Positions 22,952 through 31,421 of a stretch of 40,104 nt of DNA are shown piece by piece. The stretch lies in NCBI GenBank assembly GCA_902793995.1, contig CADBFP010000030.1:1-40104 (forward strand). The letters are read 5' to 3'. The position numbers were made by a program, and so were the translations under genes. A model generated the notes under the pieces. That model had not been told where the DNA came from. It searched no databases and worked only from the letters and a program-made list of their open reading frames with translations. The stretch is from an uncultured Lachnospiraceae bacterium (GTDB taxonomy: Bacteria > Bacillota > Clostridia > Lachnospirales > Lachnospiraceae). How positions within the stretch are numbered: the first letter of the stretch is position 1; every line of letters starts with the position of its first letter.

Positions 22952-23859
22952 GACTCCAAACGGCCGGCGCTATTGGCATGATCCTTATTCTCCAAAGCCT
23001 CCAGCTCCCGGGCTTCTTTTAATTCCTCTTCGCTTAATTTCATCCGGCTCCGTCTGTGGTGAGGCGTAAATTGCAGTTCCTCCACCGAGCAATCCACCAC
23101 ATCCGCATCTTCCCCTTCCGCATTCACCAAAACCTTGACGGTCTGGCGCAGCACATTGACGCTTTGCACCTTGCCTTTGATTCCGTCCTTCTTAATGAGC
23201 ACCGTATCTCCCAGCTGGGGAAGCTTGCTGTTTAAATACTCATAAGTGGCCTGCTCATTGTTGAGACAGCACATCAAACGGCCGCATATGCCGGAAATCT
23301 TGGTGGGATTTAAGGACAGATTTTGTTCCTTGGCCATACGGATGGATACGGTCTGAAATTCGCTGAGATAGCTGTGACAGCAAAGCTCCCGGCCGCAAAC
23401 CCCTATGCCGCCCAGCAATTTGGTCTCATCCCGCACTCCGATTTGGCGCAGTTCGATACGGGTGTGAAAAACGGAAGCCAAATCCTTCACCAGCTCTCTG
23501 AAATCCACCCGGTTGTCCGCCGTGAAATAAAAGAGAATCTTGCTGCCGTCAAAATTGTATTCTACGGAAACCAGCTTCATGGCCAGTTTATGCTTGGCTA
23601 TTTTTTCTTTCCCGATGCGGAAGGCATTCGCCTCGTTTTGACGGTTCTTTCCGTCTTTTTCCAGATCTTCTGCCGTAGCCACCCGCACAATGGGCTTTAA
23701 ATTCTGATCCGCGCTTTCCTCCACGGATAAAACACAGCCCATTTCCAAGCCCCGGTTTGTTTCCACGATCACCCGGGTATAGCGTTTTATATCCGGCGCA
23801 TCGGCCCCGTAAAAATGCGGTTTACCGGGATGCCGGAAACCGACACTGATTTTCTGCAT
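22948..23859 (-). CDS. ricT: RicT/YaaT, PSP1-domain protein (stage 0 sporulation family)
   Basis: 303 residues. In Bacillus, RicT (YaaT) works with RicA and RicF in an iron-sulfur complex that promotes RNase Y-dependent mRNA maturation and affects sporulation and competence. The PSP1 domain spans about 60-170. The cysteine pattern VCGRELCC and ICGRLMCC (about 155-205) supplies the cluster ligands. A short KOW-like segment (GDTVLIKKDGIKGKVQSV) follows. The ATG directly abuts the holB stop. The C-terminal tail is charged. Confidence 0.93.
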   Translation of the reverse strand: MQKISVGFRHPGKPHFYGADAPDIKRYTRVIVETNRGLEMGCVLSVEESADQNLKPIVRVATAEDLEKDGKNRQNEANAFRIGKEKIAKHKLAMKLVSVEYNFDGSKILFYFTADNRVDFRELVKDLASVFHTRIELRQIGVRDETKLLGGIGVCGRELCCHSYLSEFQTVSIRMAKEQNLSLNPTKISGICGRLMCCLNNEQATYEYLNSKLPQLGDTVLIKKDGIKGKVQSVNVLRQTVKVLVNAEGEDADVVDCSVEELQFTPHHRRSRMKLSEEELKEARELEALENKDHANSAGRLES

Positions 23860-24726
23860 TTATTTTTCCTCACTTTCCAACAATGCATCTCGCATATGAA
23901 TCATAAAAAGTCCTAATACCTGATTTGCCTTCATGTAAGACCGAAGTCGGCTTTTCACCAGCTGTAAATCTTCCCAGAGGTCTTTCAGCTGCCGGTCACT
24001 TAGCCGGGACGCCAAATCCTTCCAAAGCTTTTTGCGCAGGAACTCTTCTGCCGGGAGGGGACCGCCGCCCTTGGCCGTGTATATCATCTGCAAAGATTTT
24101 TCCCAAAGCCGTAATTGTTCCTCAGGTGATATACCTTGAGCCGCCAGCTGATCCGGAATTGCCAGACAGTCCGCTGCATAGGCCTGCCGCAAGCCATTCA
24201 GGAAGTCGTAAAATGCCTCCGGAGAAGCGCCTTCTTCTTTTTGAGGAGCATCCTCCCCCTCATCCGCCGAAAGGCAGACCAGACGGGATAAAACCGTGGG
24301 AAGAAAGGCATGCCGGTTGGCAGCAGCCAGCAGGATAACACCGTAGGAAGGCGGCTCCTCCAGGGTCTTCAGCAAGACATTCTGGCACAGGGCGCTGAGT
24401 TTTTCCGCCTCCGGTATCATATAGATTTTCCGGGGAAAGCGGTATGGTTTGATTCCCATATCCCCCACCAGCTGCGTGCGGATCTCCTGGACACTGTAGG
24501 CTTCCTTGGCTTTTTGAATGCTTATAATATCCGGATGGTTGCCACTGGCAAGGGCCCGGCAGGAGGGACATTCGCCGCAGCCGTTTCCTTTTTCGCAGGC
24601 AATCAGCCGGGCCGCCAGCCGCATTTCCCTGAGGGCTTGGCCCGGGGCGGCGGATTCCAGCAGGTAGGCATGGCCTATCTCCTGCTTTTTAATGACATGC
24701 CGGATAAAGGATTCCGCCTGAGTCAT
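23860..24726 (-). CDS. holB: DNA polymerase III delta' subunit
   Basis: 288 residues, clamp-loader subunit. It starts with the conserved IGHAYLLES and has a zinc-binding cysteine cluster (CEKGNGCGECPSCRAL, about 49-64), then the MIPEAEKLSALCQNVLLKTLEEPP helix and a TVLSRL strand. As in other delta' proteins, the P-loop is not functional (SAAPGQAL replaces GxxGxGK). The start overlaps the gmk-like stop (ATGA). The position between gmk and ricT is typical of Clostridia. Confidence 0.92.
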   Translation of the reverse strand: MTQAESFIRHVIKKQEIGHAYLLESAAPGQALREMRLAARLIACEKGNGCGECPSCRALASGNHPDIISIQKAKEAYSVQEIRTQLVGDMGIKPYRFPRKIYMIPEAEKLSALCQNVLLKTLEEPPSYGVILLAAANRHAFLPTVLSRLVCLSADEGEDAPQKEEGASPEAFYDFLNGLRQAYAADCLAIPDQLAAQGISPEEQLRLWEKSLQMIYTAKGGGPLPAEEFLRKKLWKDLASRLSDRQLKDLWEDLQLVKSRLRSYMKANQVLGLFMIHMRDALLESEEK

Positions 24727-25313
24727 GGCAATTCCTTTCGGATGGCGTCCGCCAGCTCCGCCAGACAGGTATCAAAGTCATCGTTTTGATAAAGCCGGGG
24801 AAAACGGCAGGCCGCTATCTTCTCGGCGGAGAAATCTTCCTCGTCCGCTAAAAAGCGGCGGCACATTTCTGCATACTTGGGCTCTTTCTGCCCCCGTTCC
24901 CGCTCCAGGGCCCGGTGCAGGCGCAGCCCCTTGTCTAAATCAATATATAAAGGAACCACAATATCCCCGCCAAAGTATTCCAGGGTTTTCCGGTAGGATT
25001 CCAGGGTGCCTACCGCCAAATAGGATGCGGCATGCAAATCCAGATTTCCGTCATCCAGCGTAGCATATATCCAGGGGCCGTGTACCGTTTGATAAGTGCG
25101 GGACTCAATTACTTTGCCCGCCTGTTCTAAAGCATGAAACTGCCGGGGGGTGATGAAGTGATATTCTTCCCCTTCCTCTTCGCCGCTGCGGATGGGTCTG
25201 GTGGTGCTCATCAGAACCGGCTTTAAGATTCCGTCAAATTGTTTCAGCAATTCCCTGGCCAGGGAATCTTTTCCCGAAGCACTGGGGCCTATCAGATAAA
25301 ACAGTTTACCCAT
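24723..25313 (-). CDS. Guanylate kinase-like protein, atypical P-loop
   Basis: 196 residues of the guanylate kinase fold. The P-loop reads GPSASGKDSL (about 9-18) instead of GPSGxGKxTL, and the GMP-binding part has STTRPIRSGEEEGEEYHFI (about 37-55), which retains the TTRxxRxGE and YHF signature. A distinctive HGPWIYATLDDGNLDL follows, where canonical enzymes have a YGT motif. It resembles a Lachnospiraceae paralogue found before holB rather than housekeeping Gmk, so GMP phosphorylation is likely but not certain. AAAGGA lies seven bases before the ATG, and a TATAAT promoter lies 37 bases upstream. Confidence 0.8.
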   Translation of the reverse strand: MGKLFYLIGPSASGKDSLARELLKQFDGILKPVLMSTTRPIRSGEEEGEEYHFITPRQFHALEQAGKVIESRTYQTVHGPWIYATLDDGNLDLHAASYLAVGTLESYRKTLEYFGGDIVVPLYIDLDKGLRLHRALERERGQKEPKYAEMCRRFLADEEDFSAEKIAACRFPRLYQNDDFDTCLAELADAIRKELP

Positions 25314-25349
25314 GGGTACATCCTTTAAGCATATTTACAACAATCAAAC

Positions 25350-25378
25350 ATTATAGCGGAAAATTATAAATACCGCAA
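25350..25378 (-). promoter_or_regulatory. Promoter of the gmk-like/holB/ricT/trmN6/rsmI operon
   Basis: A perfect TATAAT (25355-25350) is preceded 17 bases upstream by TTGCGG (25378-25373), a poor -35. The spacer is AT-rich and is flanked by GCGG/CCGC, giving a loose inverted repeat around it. The leader before the gmk-like ATG would be about 30 bases. Confidence 0.6.
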
Positions 25379-25410
25379 GTATTTGTGAAGTTACACCTAG
25401 CCTTCGTAGG

Positions 25411-25427
25411 GGCGATTATTAATCGCC
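25411..25427. repeat. Palindromic repeat directly after the ABC transporter stop
   Basis: GGCGATTA-T-TAATCGCC is a perfect palindrome with 8-bp arms and one central base, one base beyond the ABC transporter stop codon. It shares flanking AGG and CCTTCG-type sequence with the repeat at 32700-32718. No T-run follows on the minus strand, so it is not a standard terminator. Confidence 0.75.
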
Positions 25428-25428
25428 T

Positions 25429-27264
25429 TTACCCGTTCTCGTAATCCAACACCTTCCGGAACTGGGTTTCGTAAAGCTCCCGGTAAATCCCCTCTCTGTC
25501 CAGCAGGGATTCATGGGAGCCGGTTTCCGCAATCACTCCGTCTTTTACCACCAGGATATTGTCCGCTTTCAGAATGGTGGATAAGCGGTGGGCAATCACC
25601 AGACTGGTGCGGCCTTTCATCAAATGCTCCAGAGCTTCCTGAATGGCGGCTTCGGATATGGAATCCAGGGCGGAGGTGGCCTCATCCAGAATCAGAATCT
25701 TCGGATCCTTTAAGATAACCCGGGCGATGGAAATGCGCTGTTTTTCTCCGCCTGAAAGCTTAAGGCCCCGGTTTCCCACCACCGTATCATAGCCTTCCGG
25801 CTGAGCCATAATGAATTCATGGATACTGGCGGCCCGGCAGGCGGCTTCCATTTCAGCGGGGCTCGCATCCTCCTTGGCATACAAGAGGTTCTCCCGTATG
25901 GTTCCGTTAAACAAATAAGTGTCCTGGGTTACCACCCCGATCTGGCTTCTGAGCCAGGCCAAATCAAAATCCCGCACATCCACGCCCGCCAAAAGCACCC
26001 GGCCTCCCTGCACATCGTAAAGCCGGGGAATCAGATTTACCAGGGTGGATTTGCCGGAGCCGGAGGGCCCCACAATAGCCACCATTTTGCCCCCGGGCAC
26101 TTCAAAATTGATATCCGTCAGCAAAGGCTTTTCCGGCAGATAAGAAAATGCCACATGATCAAAAAGGATATCCTGATTGGCCACTTCCGGTTTTTGCCCG
26201 TTTTCCGGCGATTTAATGCTGACTTCCCGGTCAAAATAATCAAAGATACGGGAAAAGAGCGCCAGGGAGCGGGTAAAATCCACTTGAAGATTTAGAAGTG
26301 ACTCCACCGGTCTGTAAAGCCGATTGATGAGGGATACTGTGGCGGTAATGGTACCCACGGTGAGGCTGGGATCCCAGTTTTTGATAATAAACAATCCCCC
26401 GGCAAAATAAATCAGCAGCGGTCCCAGCTGGGTAAACATCCCCATGACCACACTGAACCATCGTCCGCTCCGGGCCTCTTTTAAGGCGTTCCGGGTTACT
26501 TCCTCATTCACCTTCTGGAAGCGTTCCAATTCTTTCTCTTCCCGGGTAAAGAGCTTAATCAAAAGTGAGCCGCTCACGGAAAGGTTCTCATTAACCAGCT
26601 GGTTCATTTCGTCCCGCTTCTCCTGCCCTTCGGACAAGAGTTTGTAGCGGGTTTCCCCCACCCGGCGGGTGGGAAGAATCAAAAGGGGGATTACCAAAAT
26701 CCCTACCAAAGCCAGCTGCCAGCTCATGGTGAGCAAGGCCACCAGGGTCGTCACCACCGTGGCTACATTGCTGACGATGCTGGATAAAGTGCCGGAAATA
26801 ACGCTGCTGACACCGCTGATATCCGTATTCATGCGGGTGATGATATCTCCCTGCTTCTCCGTGGTGAAGAAGGCATGGGGCATATGCTGCAGATGATCAT
26901 ACATCTGGCCCCGCATATCAAAGATGATGCGCTGGCTGATCCAGGAGTTGATATAGCTCTCCGCCACTCCGATGACCCGGGATAGGGTCATGGTTAAAAA
27001 GGCCAGAATCAGGAGCTTTATCAGCATAGCCAGATCCTTGCCTACCAGGGCTTCATCCACAATTTTACCGGTAATGATGGAAGGCAAAAGCCCCACCACC
27101 GCCGCCACTAAAATGGTGATAAATACCAGAACAAACTGCTTCCAATAAGGCTTTAAATAGCCTAATATGCGTATAATCAGACCTTTCGTAACCTTCGGTC
27201 TGTTTTTCTTTTCTTCCTCGGTTAGAAAACCGCGGGGGCCCATGCCCCCCATTCGTCCGCCCAT
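25429..27264 (-). CDS. ABC exporter half-transporter, fused membrane and ATPase domains
   Basis: 611 residues. A Gly/Met-rich N terminus (MGGRMGGMGPRGFL) precedes a six-helix exporter domain (about 25-330) and a nucleotide-binding domain with Walker A GPSGSGKST (about 398), signature LSGGEKQRISIAR (about 500), Walker B ILILDEATSALD (about 522) and the H-loop VIAHRLST. It should work as a homodimer, since no partner gene is adjacent. The substrate cannot be read from the sequence; lipid or drug export is typical for this multidrug/lipid subfamily. It starts 22 bases after the T-run of a terminator, so its promoter is unclear. Confidence 0.92.
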   Translation of the reverse strand: MGGRMGGMGPRGFLTEEEKKNRPKVTKGLIIRILGYLKPYWKQFVLVFITILVAAVVGLLPSIITGKIVDEALVGKDLAMLIKLLILAFLTMTLSRVIGVAESYINSWISQRIIFDMRGQMYDHLQHMPHAFFTTEKQGDIITRMNTDISGVSSVISGTLSSIVSNVATVVTTLVALLTMSWQLALVGILVIPLLILPTRRVGETRYKLLSEGQEKRDEMNQLVNENLSVSGSLLIKLFTREEKELERFQKVNEEVTRNALKEARSGRWFSVVMGMFTQLGPLLIYFAGGLFIIKNWDPSLTVGTITATVSLINRLYRPVESLLNLQVDFTRSLALFSRIFDYFDREVSIKSPENGQKPEVANQDILFDHVAFSYLPEKPLLTDINFEVPGGKMVAIVGPSGSGKSTLVNLIPRLYDVQGGRVLLAGVDVRDFDLAWLRSQIGVVTQDTYLFNGTIRENLLYAKEDASPAEMEAACRAASIHEFIMAQPEGYDTVVGNRGLKLSGGEKQRISIARVILKDPKILILDEATSALDSISEAAIQEALEHLMKGRTSLVIAHRLSTILKADNILVVKDGVIAETGSHESLLDREGIYRELYETQFRKVLDYENG

Positions 27265-27285
27265 GATACAACCTGTCCCTTAGAT

Positions 27286-27313
27286 AAAAACCCGGGCGGC
27301 TCATGGCCGCCCC
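27286..27313 (-). terminator. Rho-independent terminator after the trmK::AKR gene
   Basis: On the minus strand the stem GGGCGGC/GCCGCCC (27312-27306 and 27300-27294) with a five-base loop is followed by GGG and then TTTTT (27290-27286). It lies 13 bases after the stop of the fused gene and 22 bases before the ABC transporter start. Confidence 0.82.
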
Positions 27314-27326
27314 GGAGGATTCCGAT

Positions 27327-29150
27327 TTATCCTTCCAGCACGCCGGCCACTTCCGCCAGCAGATCCCGGATGGGCAGATGCTGCGGGCAGGCGTCCTCGC
27401 AGGCGCCGCAGGCCACACATTCCGAGGCCTTGCCGCCTTCCCGGGTGCGCATATTATAACGTCCCTTGGCAGGACCCAGATTTTCAAAGCGCAGATACAT
27501 ATTGTAGGCGCTGAAAATCCCGGGGATATTGATTTGCATAGGACAGCCTTCCGTACAGTATTTGCAGGCGGTACAGCCGATCTGCCGCTGGGAAGCAAGA
27601 ACCTTCCGTACTTCTTCGATAACGGCCTCTTCTTTCTCATCCAGGGGCTTAAAGCAGCCTTCTCCCATATAGGACATATTATCCCGCACCTGTTCCAGGG
27701 TGGACATGCCGGAGAGCACTGCCAGCATACCTTCTTTGGAAGCTACATAGCGGATTGCCCAGGAAGCCAGGGAAGCCGCAGGATCGGTAGCCTTAAACAG
27801 CTTTTCTGCTGCTTCCGGCAAAGTGGCCAGAGTACCGCCTTTAACCGGCTCCATTACCACTACTTCCTTGCCATGGCGGCGGGCCACTTCATAAATCCTG
27901 CGGGATTGCACATCCGGATTGTCCCAGTCCGCGTAATTGATCTGCAGCTGCACAAAATCCACCTCCGGATGATCCTTCAGCAGCCCCTCCAGGAATTCCG
28001 GCGTATCATGGAAAGAAAAACCCATCTTTTTGACAAGGCCTTCCGCCTTCCGGTCCGCCACAAACTGCCAGGTATCAAATTCGTTATGCAGGGGCGTATT
28101 GCCGGCGCCTAAGGCGTGGAGCAGGTAATAATCAAAGTATTCCGCCCCGGTGCGCTCCAGGCTGGTATAAAACTGAGCCAGGGTGCTTTCCTTGGTCCGG
28201 GGCTGTACCATGGTATTCATTTTTGTGGCCAGGGTATAGCTGTTCCGGGGATGCCGGTCCACCAAAATCTTCCTGGTGGCCTCTTCGGAACCTTCATACA
28301 CATAGGCCGTGTCAAAATAGGTGCCACCCTTTTCCAGAAATAAATCCACCATTTCCGAACTCTGTCTGATATCGATGCTTCCGTCCTCCAGGCGGGGCAG
28401 ACGCATTAAGCCGAATCCTAATTTGCTGCGCATGTTTTTCCTTCCTTTCGCTGTGGTGCTCATAAGTGGGTGAAGGGCCTTTTCCGTCCTTTTCAGACGG
28501 TCTTCCACTTCCTGAATCCGCAGAGGTGCTGCGCCGGCAGAGCCGGTGATCTGCTGTAGGATCCATTGATCCCTGGTAAGGGCTTTGCTTAAATAGTCCC
28601 GTAAAGTGTTTTTATCGTCCTCACACAGATTCTTGCCGAATTCAATTTCTTCTTCCGATAAATCCTGGAGCAGACCCGGGGTGAGAGAAAAAATACTGTA
28701 ATATTTTCCCTCTTCCTCCACCAGCCGTTCCCTGTCTATGTGATACTTTTCTTCTTGTAAAAAACGGCGGAAAGCCGGCAGCTCCGACTGGGGAGAAAGA
28801 ATCAGCCGCCGGGCCTTTGCGGCCGTCTGACGCCCATCCCGCAAGATTTTCTGCATCAAAGCGCCTCCCATGCCGGCCATGATGATCAAATCCGCCTCCC
28901 CCGGCAGGAGGGGGGCCAGGCCGTCTCCCAGCCGCAGTTCCACAGACTCCTGAAGATCTTCTCTTGCAAACAGTTCCCGGGCGGCTTTCAGCGGCCCCTC
29001 CCGTAAATCCGTGGCTATGACCCGCTTGCACAGTCCGCGCCTAATCAGCGCTAACGGCACCAGGCCGTGATCCGTGCCGATATCCGCCGTCGTATGGACA
29101 TCCTCCGGCACCAGAGATAAAATGCATTCCAGTCGTTTTGAAAGGGCCAC
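27327..29150 (-). CDS. TrmK tRNA (A22-N1)-methyltransferase fused in frame to a 4Fe-4S aldo/keto reductase
   Basis: One uninterrupted 607-residue frame. Residues 1-239 are TrmK: TTADIGTDHGLVPLAL (SAM site), DLIIMAGMGGALMQKIL and LILSPQSE; TrmK makes m1A22 in tRNA. Residues 240-607 are an aldo/keto reductase with the tetrad in FDTAYVYEG, LATKMN and YYLLHALG, then two ferredoxin-type sites, CTACKYCTEGCP and CVACGACEDACP. At the junction a Met codon at 28433-28431 (240th codon) is preceded by AAGGAAGG, a good ribosome site, so the reductase (368 residues) may also be made separately. The GTG at 29150 abuts the scpB stop and has GGAG six bases upstream. The two enzymes have no known shared role. 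Loss of a trmK stop codon is the simplest explanation. Confidence 0.85.
   Translation of the reverse strand: MALSKRLECILSLVPEDVHTTADIGTDHGLVPLALIRRGLCKRVIATDLREGPLKAARELFAREDLQESVELRLGDGLAPLLPGEADLIIMAGMGGALMQKILRDGRQTAAKARRLILSPQSELPAFRRFLQEEKYHIDRERLVEEEGKYYSIFSLTPGLLQDLSEEEIEFGKNLCEDDKNTLRDYLSKALTRDQWILQQITGSAGAAPLRIQEVEDRLKRTEKALHPLMSTTAKGRKNMRSKLGFGLMRLPRLEDGSIDIRQSSEMVDLFLEKGGTYFDTAYVYEGSEEATRKILVDRHPRNSYTLATKMNTMVQPRTKESTLAQFYTSLERTGAEYFDYYLLHALGAGNTPLHNEFDTWQFVADRKAEGLVKKMGFSFHDTPEFLEGLLKDHPEVDFVQLQINYADWDNPDVQSRRIYEVARRHGKEVVVMEPVKGGTLATLPEAAEKLFKATDPAASLASWAIRYVASKEGMLAVLSGMSTLEQVRDNMSYMGEGCFKPLDEKEEAVIEEVRKVLASQRQIGCTACKYCTEGCPMQINIPGIFSAYNMYLRFENLGPAKGRYNMRTREGGKASECVACGACEDACPQHLPIRDLLAEVAGVLEG
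28437..28450 (-). promoter_or_regulatory. Internal ribosome binding site at the trmK/AKR junction
   Basis: AAAGGAAGG lies about six bases before the ATG at 28433 inside the fused frame. It suggests that the reductase part can be initiated independently. Confidence 0.6.
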
Positions 29151-29780
29151 TTAAATCTCCACCTTTATATTTTCCTGAGGCGGATTCTCCCCTGCCTGGG
29201 CTTCCGCTATGGCCAGCTTTTCCTTGGCATCCGCCGCCGCCATTTCGCTTTCCACGGAAGCGACAATCTCTTCATACTGCACCGGATCCATCTGAGGCAA
29301 TTCTTCCACGGAAGATAAGTTAAAACGCCTCAGAAACTCTTCGCTGGTCTTAAACAATATGGGACGCCCCGGAGCATTCAGACGGCCGGATTCCTCCACC
29401 AGCCCGTATTCCACCAATTTGTTTACTGCATGATCGCTGGAAACGCCGCGGATCCGTTCGATATCCCCTTTGGTCACCGGCTGTTTGTAAGCAATGATGG
29501 AAAGGGTTTCCAACACAACATCCGTCAGCACCGGCGGATTCGGTTTTTTCACCATTTTAATCAGGGTATCATAGCATCCCTCTGATGTAGAAAGCTGCAG
29601 TTTGTTCTCCAAGGTTAATAACCTGAACCCCCGTTCCTCCTCTTCGTAAGAACGGGCCAGGGACGCTGCCAGTTCTTCCAGCTCCTTCCCGCTGATTTCC
29701 AGGGTATCCGCCAGCAGGCCTTTATCCACGGAGCTGCCCATGGCAAAGAGCACTCCTTCTAAAATATGTTCCGGCTTCAT
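29151..29780 (-). CDS. scpB: Segregation and condensation protein B
   Basis: 209 residues. ScpB is a winged-helix kleisin-interacting partner that joins ScpA and SMC in bacterial condensin. Visible landmarks are LEGVLFAMGSSVDKGLLADTL (first winged helix), KPNPPVLTDVVLETLSIIAYKQPVTKGDIERIRGVSS (second domain, about 77-113), and GRPILFKTSEEFLRRF. The start overlaps the scpA stop (ATGA), so the two are co-translated. The C-terminal tail of about 30 residues is charged and Ala-rich. Confidence 0.96.
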   Translation of the reverse strand: MKPEHILEGVLFAMGSSVDKGLLADTLEISGKELEELAASLARSYEEEERGFRLLTLENKLQLSTSEGCYDTLIKMVKKPNPPVLTDVVLETLSIIAYKQPVTKGDIERIRGVSSDHAVNKLVEYGLVEESGRLNAPGRPILFKTSEEFLRRFNLSSVEELPQMDPVQYEEIVASVESEMAAADAKEKLAIAEAQAGENPPQENIKVEI

Positions 29781-30517
29781 GCGGCTCCCTCCAGTGTAAA
29801 ATCATCCCGGGTGCTGTCTTCCGTCAGGCGGATTTCCCCGGTTTTTATAAGTTCCAAGATAGCCATAAAGGTTACCACCACTTCCAGTTTGGTGGCGGCC
29901 CGGCCCAAAAGGCTGCGGAAGCTGTGGCGGCCGGGTTTTAAGACCCTCTCCCGCACATAATCCAGGCGGTCGCCGATCCGCACAGCCTCCCGTTCTATCT
30001 CGCCGAAGTGGCTGTGCTGATTGTCCTGCTTGTCTTCCAGCCGCTTCAGAATCTCCTGACAGATGCGGTACAGCTTATCCTCCGTCACATCCCGAAGCAA
30101 CCGGTCCAGATCCACGGGAGGCCGGTATTTTTCCACCTCCCGGGGCAAATGCTTTTCCCGGTAGAAGAAGCGCTCGCTTCCTTCCTGCATCAGCCGCAGA
30201 TCACCGGATAAAAGCTTGAACTTCTTATATTCCAGCAGCCGGGCCACCAGCTCTGCCCGGGGATCTTCCTCCTCCAGCTCCAGTTCCGGCTTGGGCAGGA
30301 GCATTCGGGCTTTGATATCCAGCAGCGTTGCCGCCATGACAATAAACTCGCTGAGATCCTCCAGCTTCTCTTCCTGCATGAGAGCCAGGTATTCCAAATA
30401 CTGCTCTGTAATCAGGGAGATGGGAATATCGTAAATTTTGATCTTATTCTTTTCTATCAGATGTAGCAAAAGGTCCAGGGGGCCTTCAAAGCTGTCCAGT
30501 TTGAGAGAAAGTTCCAT
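29777..30517 (-). CDS. scpA: Segregation and condensation protein A (kleisin)
   Basis: 246 residues. The kleisin bridges the SMC heads and binds ScpB. The N-terminal signature FEGPLDLLLHLIEKNKI (about 9-25) and IYDIPISLITEQYLEYL are typical. The middle is charged, and the C-terminal winged helix contains VTFMAILELIKTGEI (about 214). The ATG at 30517 is preceded by a weak ACGAG site. A candidate promoter and a hairpin lie upstream. Confidence 0.95.
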   Translation of the reverse strand: MELSLKLDSFEGPLDLLLHLIEKNKIKIYDIPISLITEQYLEYLALMQEEKLEDLSEFIVMAATLLDIKARMLLPKPELELEEEDPRAELVARLLEYKKFKLLSGDLRLMQEGSERFFYREKHLPREVEKYRPPVDLDRLLRDVTEDKLYRICQEILKRLEDKQDNQHSHFGEIEREAVRIGDRLDYVRERVLKPGRHSFRSLLGRAATKLEVVVTFMAILELIKTGEIRLTEDSTRDDFTLEGAA

Positions 30518-30551
30518 AACTCGTGCATTATCCTTACAGTGACTTCAAAGG

Positions 30552-30575
30552 CGGGCGGAAGCACTCATCCGCCCG
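30552..30575. repeat. GC-rich inverted repeat in the scpA leader
   Basis: CGGGCGGA and TCCGCCCG form a perfect 8-bp stem around an eight-base loop. No T-run follows on either strand, so a simple terminator is unlikely. It would lie in the 5' leader of the scpA transcript. Confidence 0.65.
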
Positions 30576-30586
30576 TACTGCTTAAC

Positions 30587-30615
30587 AGTTTACTAAAATT
30601 TGTTTCCGAAGGCAA
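30587..30615 (-). promoter_or_regulatory. Candidate scpA promoter
   Basis: TTGCCT (30615-30610) and TAAACT (30592-30587), 17 bases apart on the minus strand, each match consensus at four positions. The -35 is the same hexamer as in the dnaX candidate. Confidence 0.35.
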
Positions 30616-30623
30616 GGTTTTTC

Positions 30624-31415
30624 CTATTCTTTTAGCAAATCCAGGAACCAGACTTCCCGGGGATTAAAGATTCGGAAAGGAATGGTATGGGTGCCGATTC
30701 CGGGACTGACCAGCATGTGACTTCTGTCTTTTCGGAAATGTCCTTTGGTATATGGCGGGAAAAACTGGGGGCCGGAGGCAACCAGGCCGCCTATGCCCGG
30801 CAGGCGAAACTGTCCCCCGTGGAGATGGCCGGAAAGAACCACATCCGCGCCCCAGGCTGCGTAGGCATCAAAATAAAAAGGGTGATGTGCCAGAAGGACC
30901 TGAAAAGGACGGGGTTCTCCCAAAAGGGCTTGTATCTCCAAAGATTCCGGTGGCCGCCTGTTTTTCAAATGATGGGTAAACTGCTCCTTCCCCAGGGTAA
31001 GACCGCTGAGAGTAAGCGGGTTTTCCGCATCGCCCAAATCGATGCTTTCATTATCCAAGAAGCATAGGCCTTTCTTTTCCAAAGCCCGCCGGTATTGCCG
31101 GAAAGATGTTTCATGAATAGGATTCCTGCGCCAGCTGGACTCATGGTTTCCCAGAGCATAATAAACGGGATAGCGAGCGGCCAATTTGGACAGGCAGCCG
31201 TATCCCCGGGTAAAATGGGGCGGCATCAGGCGGGTGGGGCGGTTTACCATATCTCCGGCTATGCAAACATAATCCGGGGCTGCCTCCTCCAAAAGGTTCA
31301 GCAATCCCGGATACATATTATTATGGAGATCCGTAATCAGGGCAAACCGCACCCGTCCCGGCCGCTGCCAGCCGGGAACGGGAATGGTTTCAAAATGGCT
31401 GCGGATCAGCTTCAT
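30624..31415 (-). CDS. Calcineurin-like metallophosphoesterase (YkuE-like)
   Basis: 263 residues. Metal-binding motifs of the family are present: ITDLHNN (usual DLH, about 29), IAGDMVN (about 53), ALGNHES (about 91), LLAHHPF (about 177) and SGHLHGGQ (about 197). The terminal FFPPYTKGHF and VSPGIGTHTIPFRIFNPRE match the YkuE/YaeI type. These proteins act on phosphodiesters or phospholipids in the envelope, but the substrate is not known here. No signal peptide is seen. It begins six bases after the kbl stop. Confidence 0.88.
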   Translation of the reverse strand: MKLIRSHFETIPVPGWQRPGRVRFALITDLHNNMYPGLLNLLEEAAPDYVCIAGDMVNRPTRLMPPHFTRGYGCLSKLAARYPVYYALGNHESSWRRNPIHETSFRQYRRALEKKGLCFLDNESIDLGDAENPLTLSGLTLGKEQFTHHLKNRRPPESLEIQALLGEPRPFQVLLAHHPFYFDAYAAWGADVVLSGHLHGGQFRLPGIGGLVASGPQFFPPYTKGHFRKDRSHMLVSPGIGTHTIPFRIFNPREVWFLDLLKE

Positions 31416-31421
31416 CCGGCT

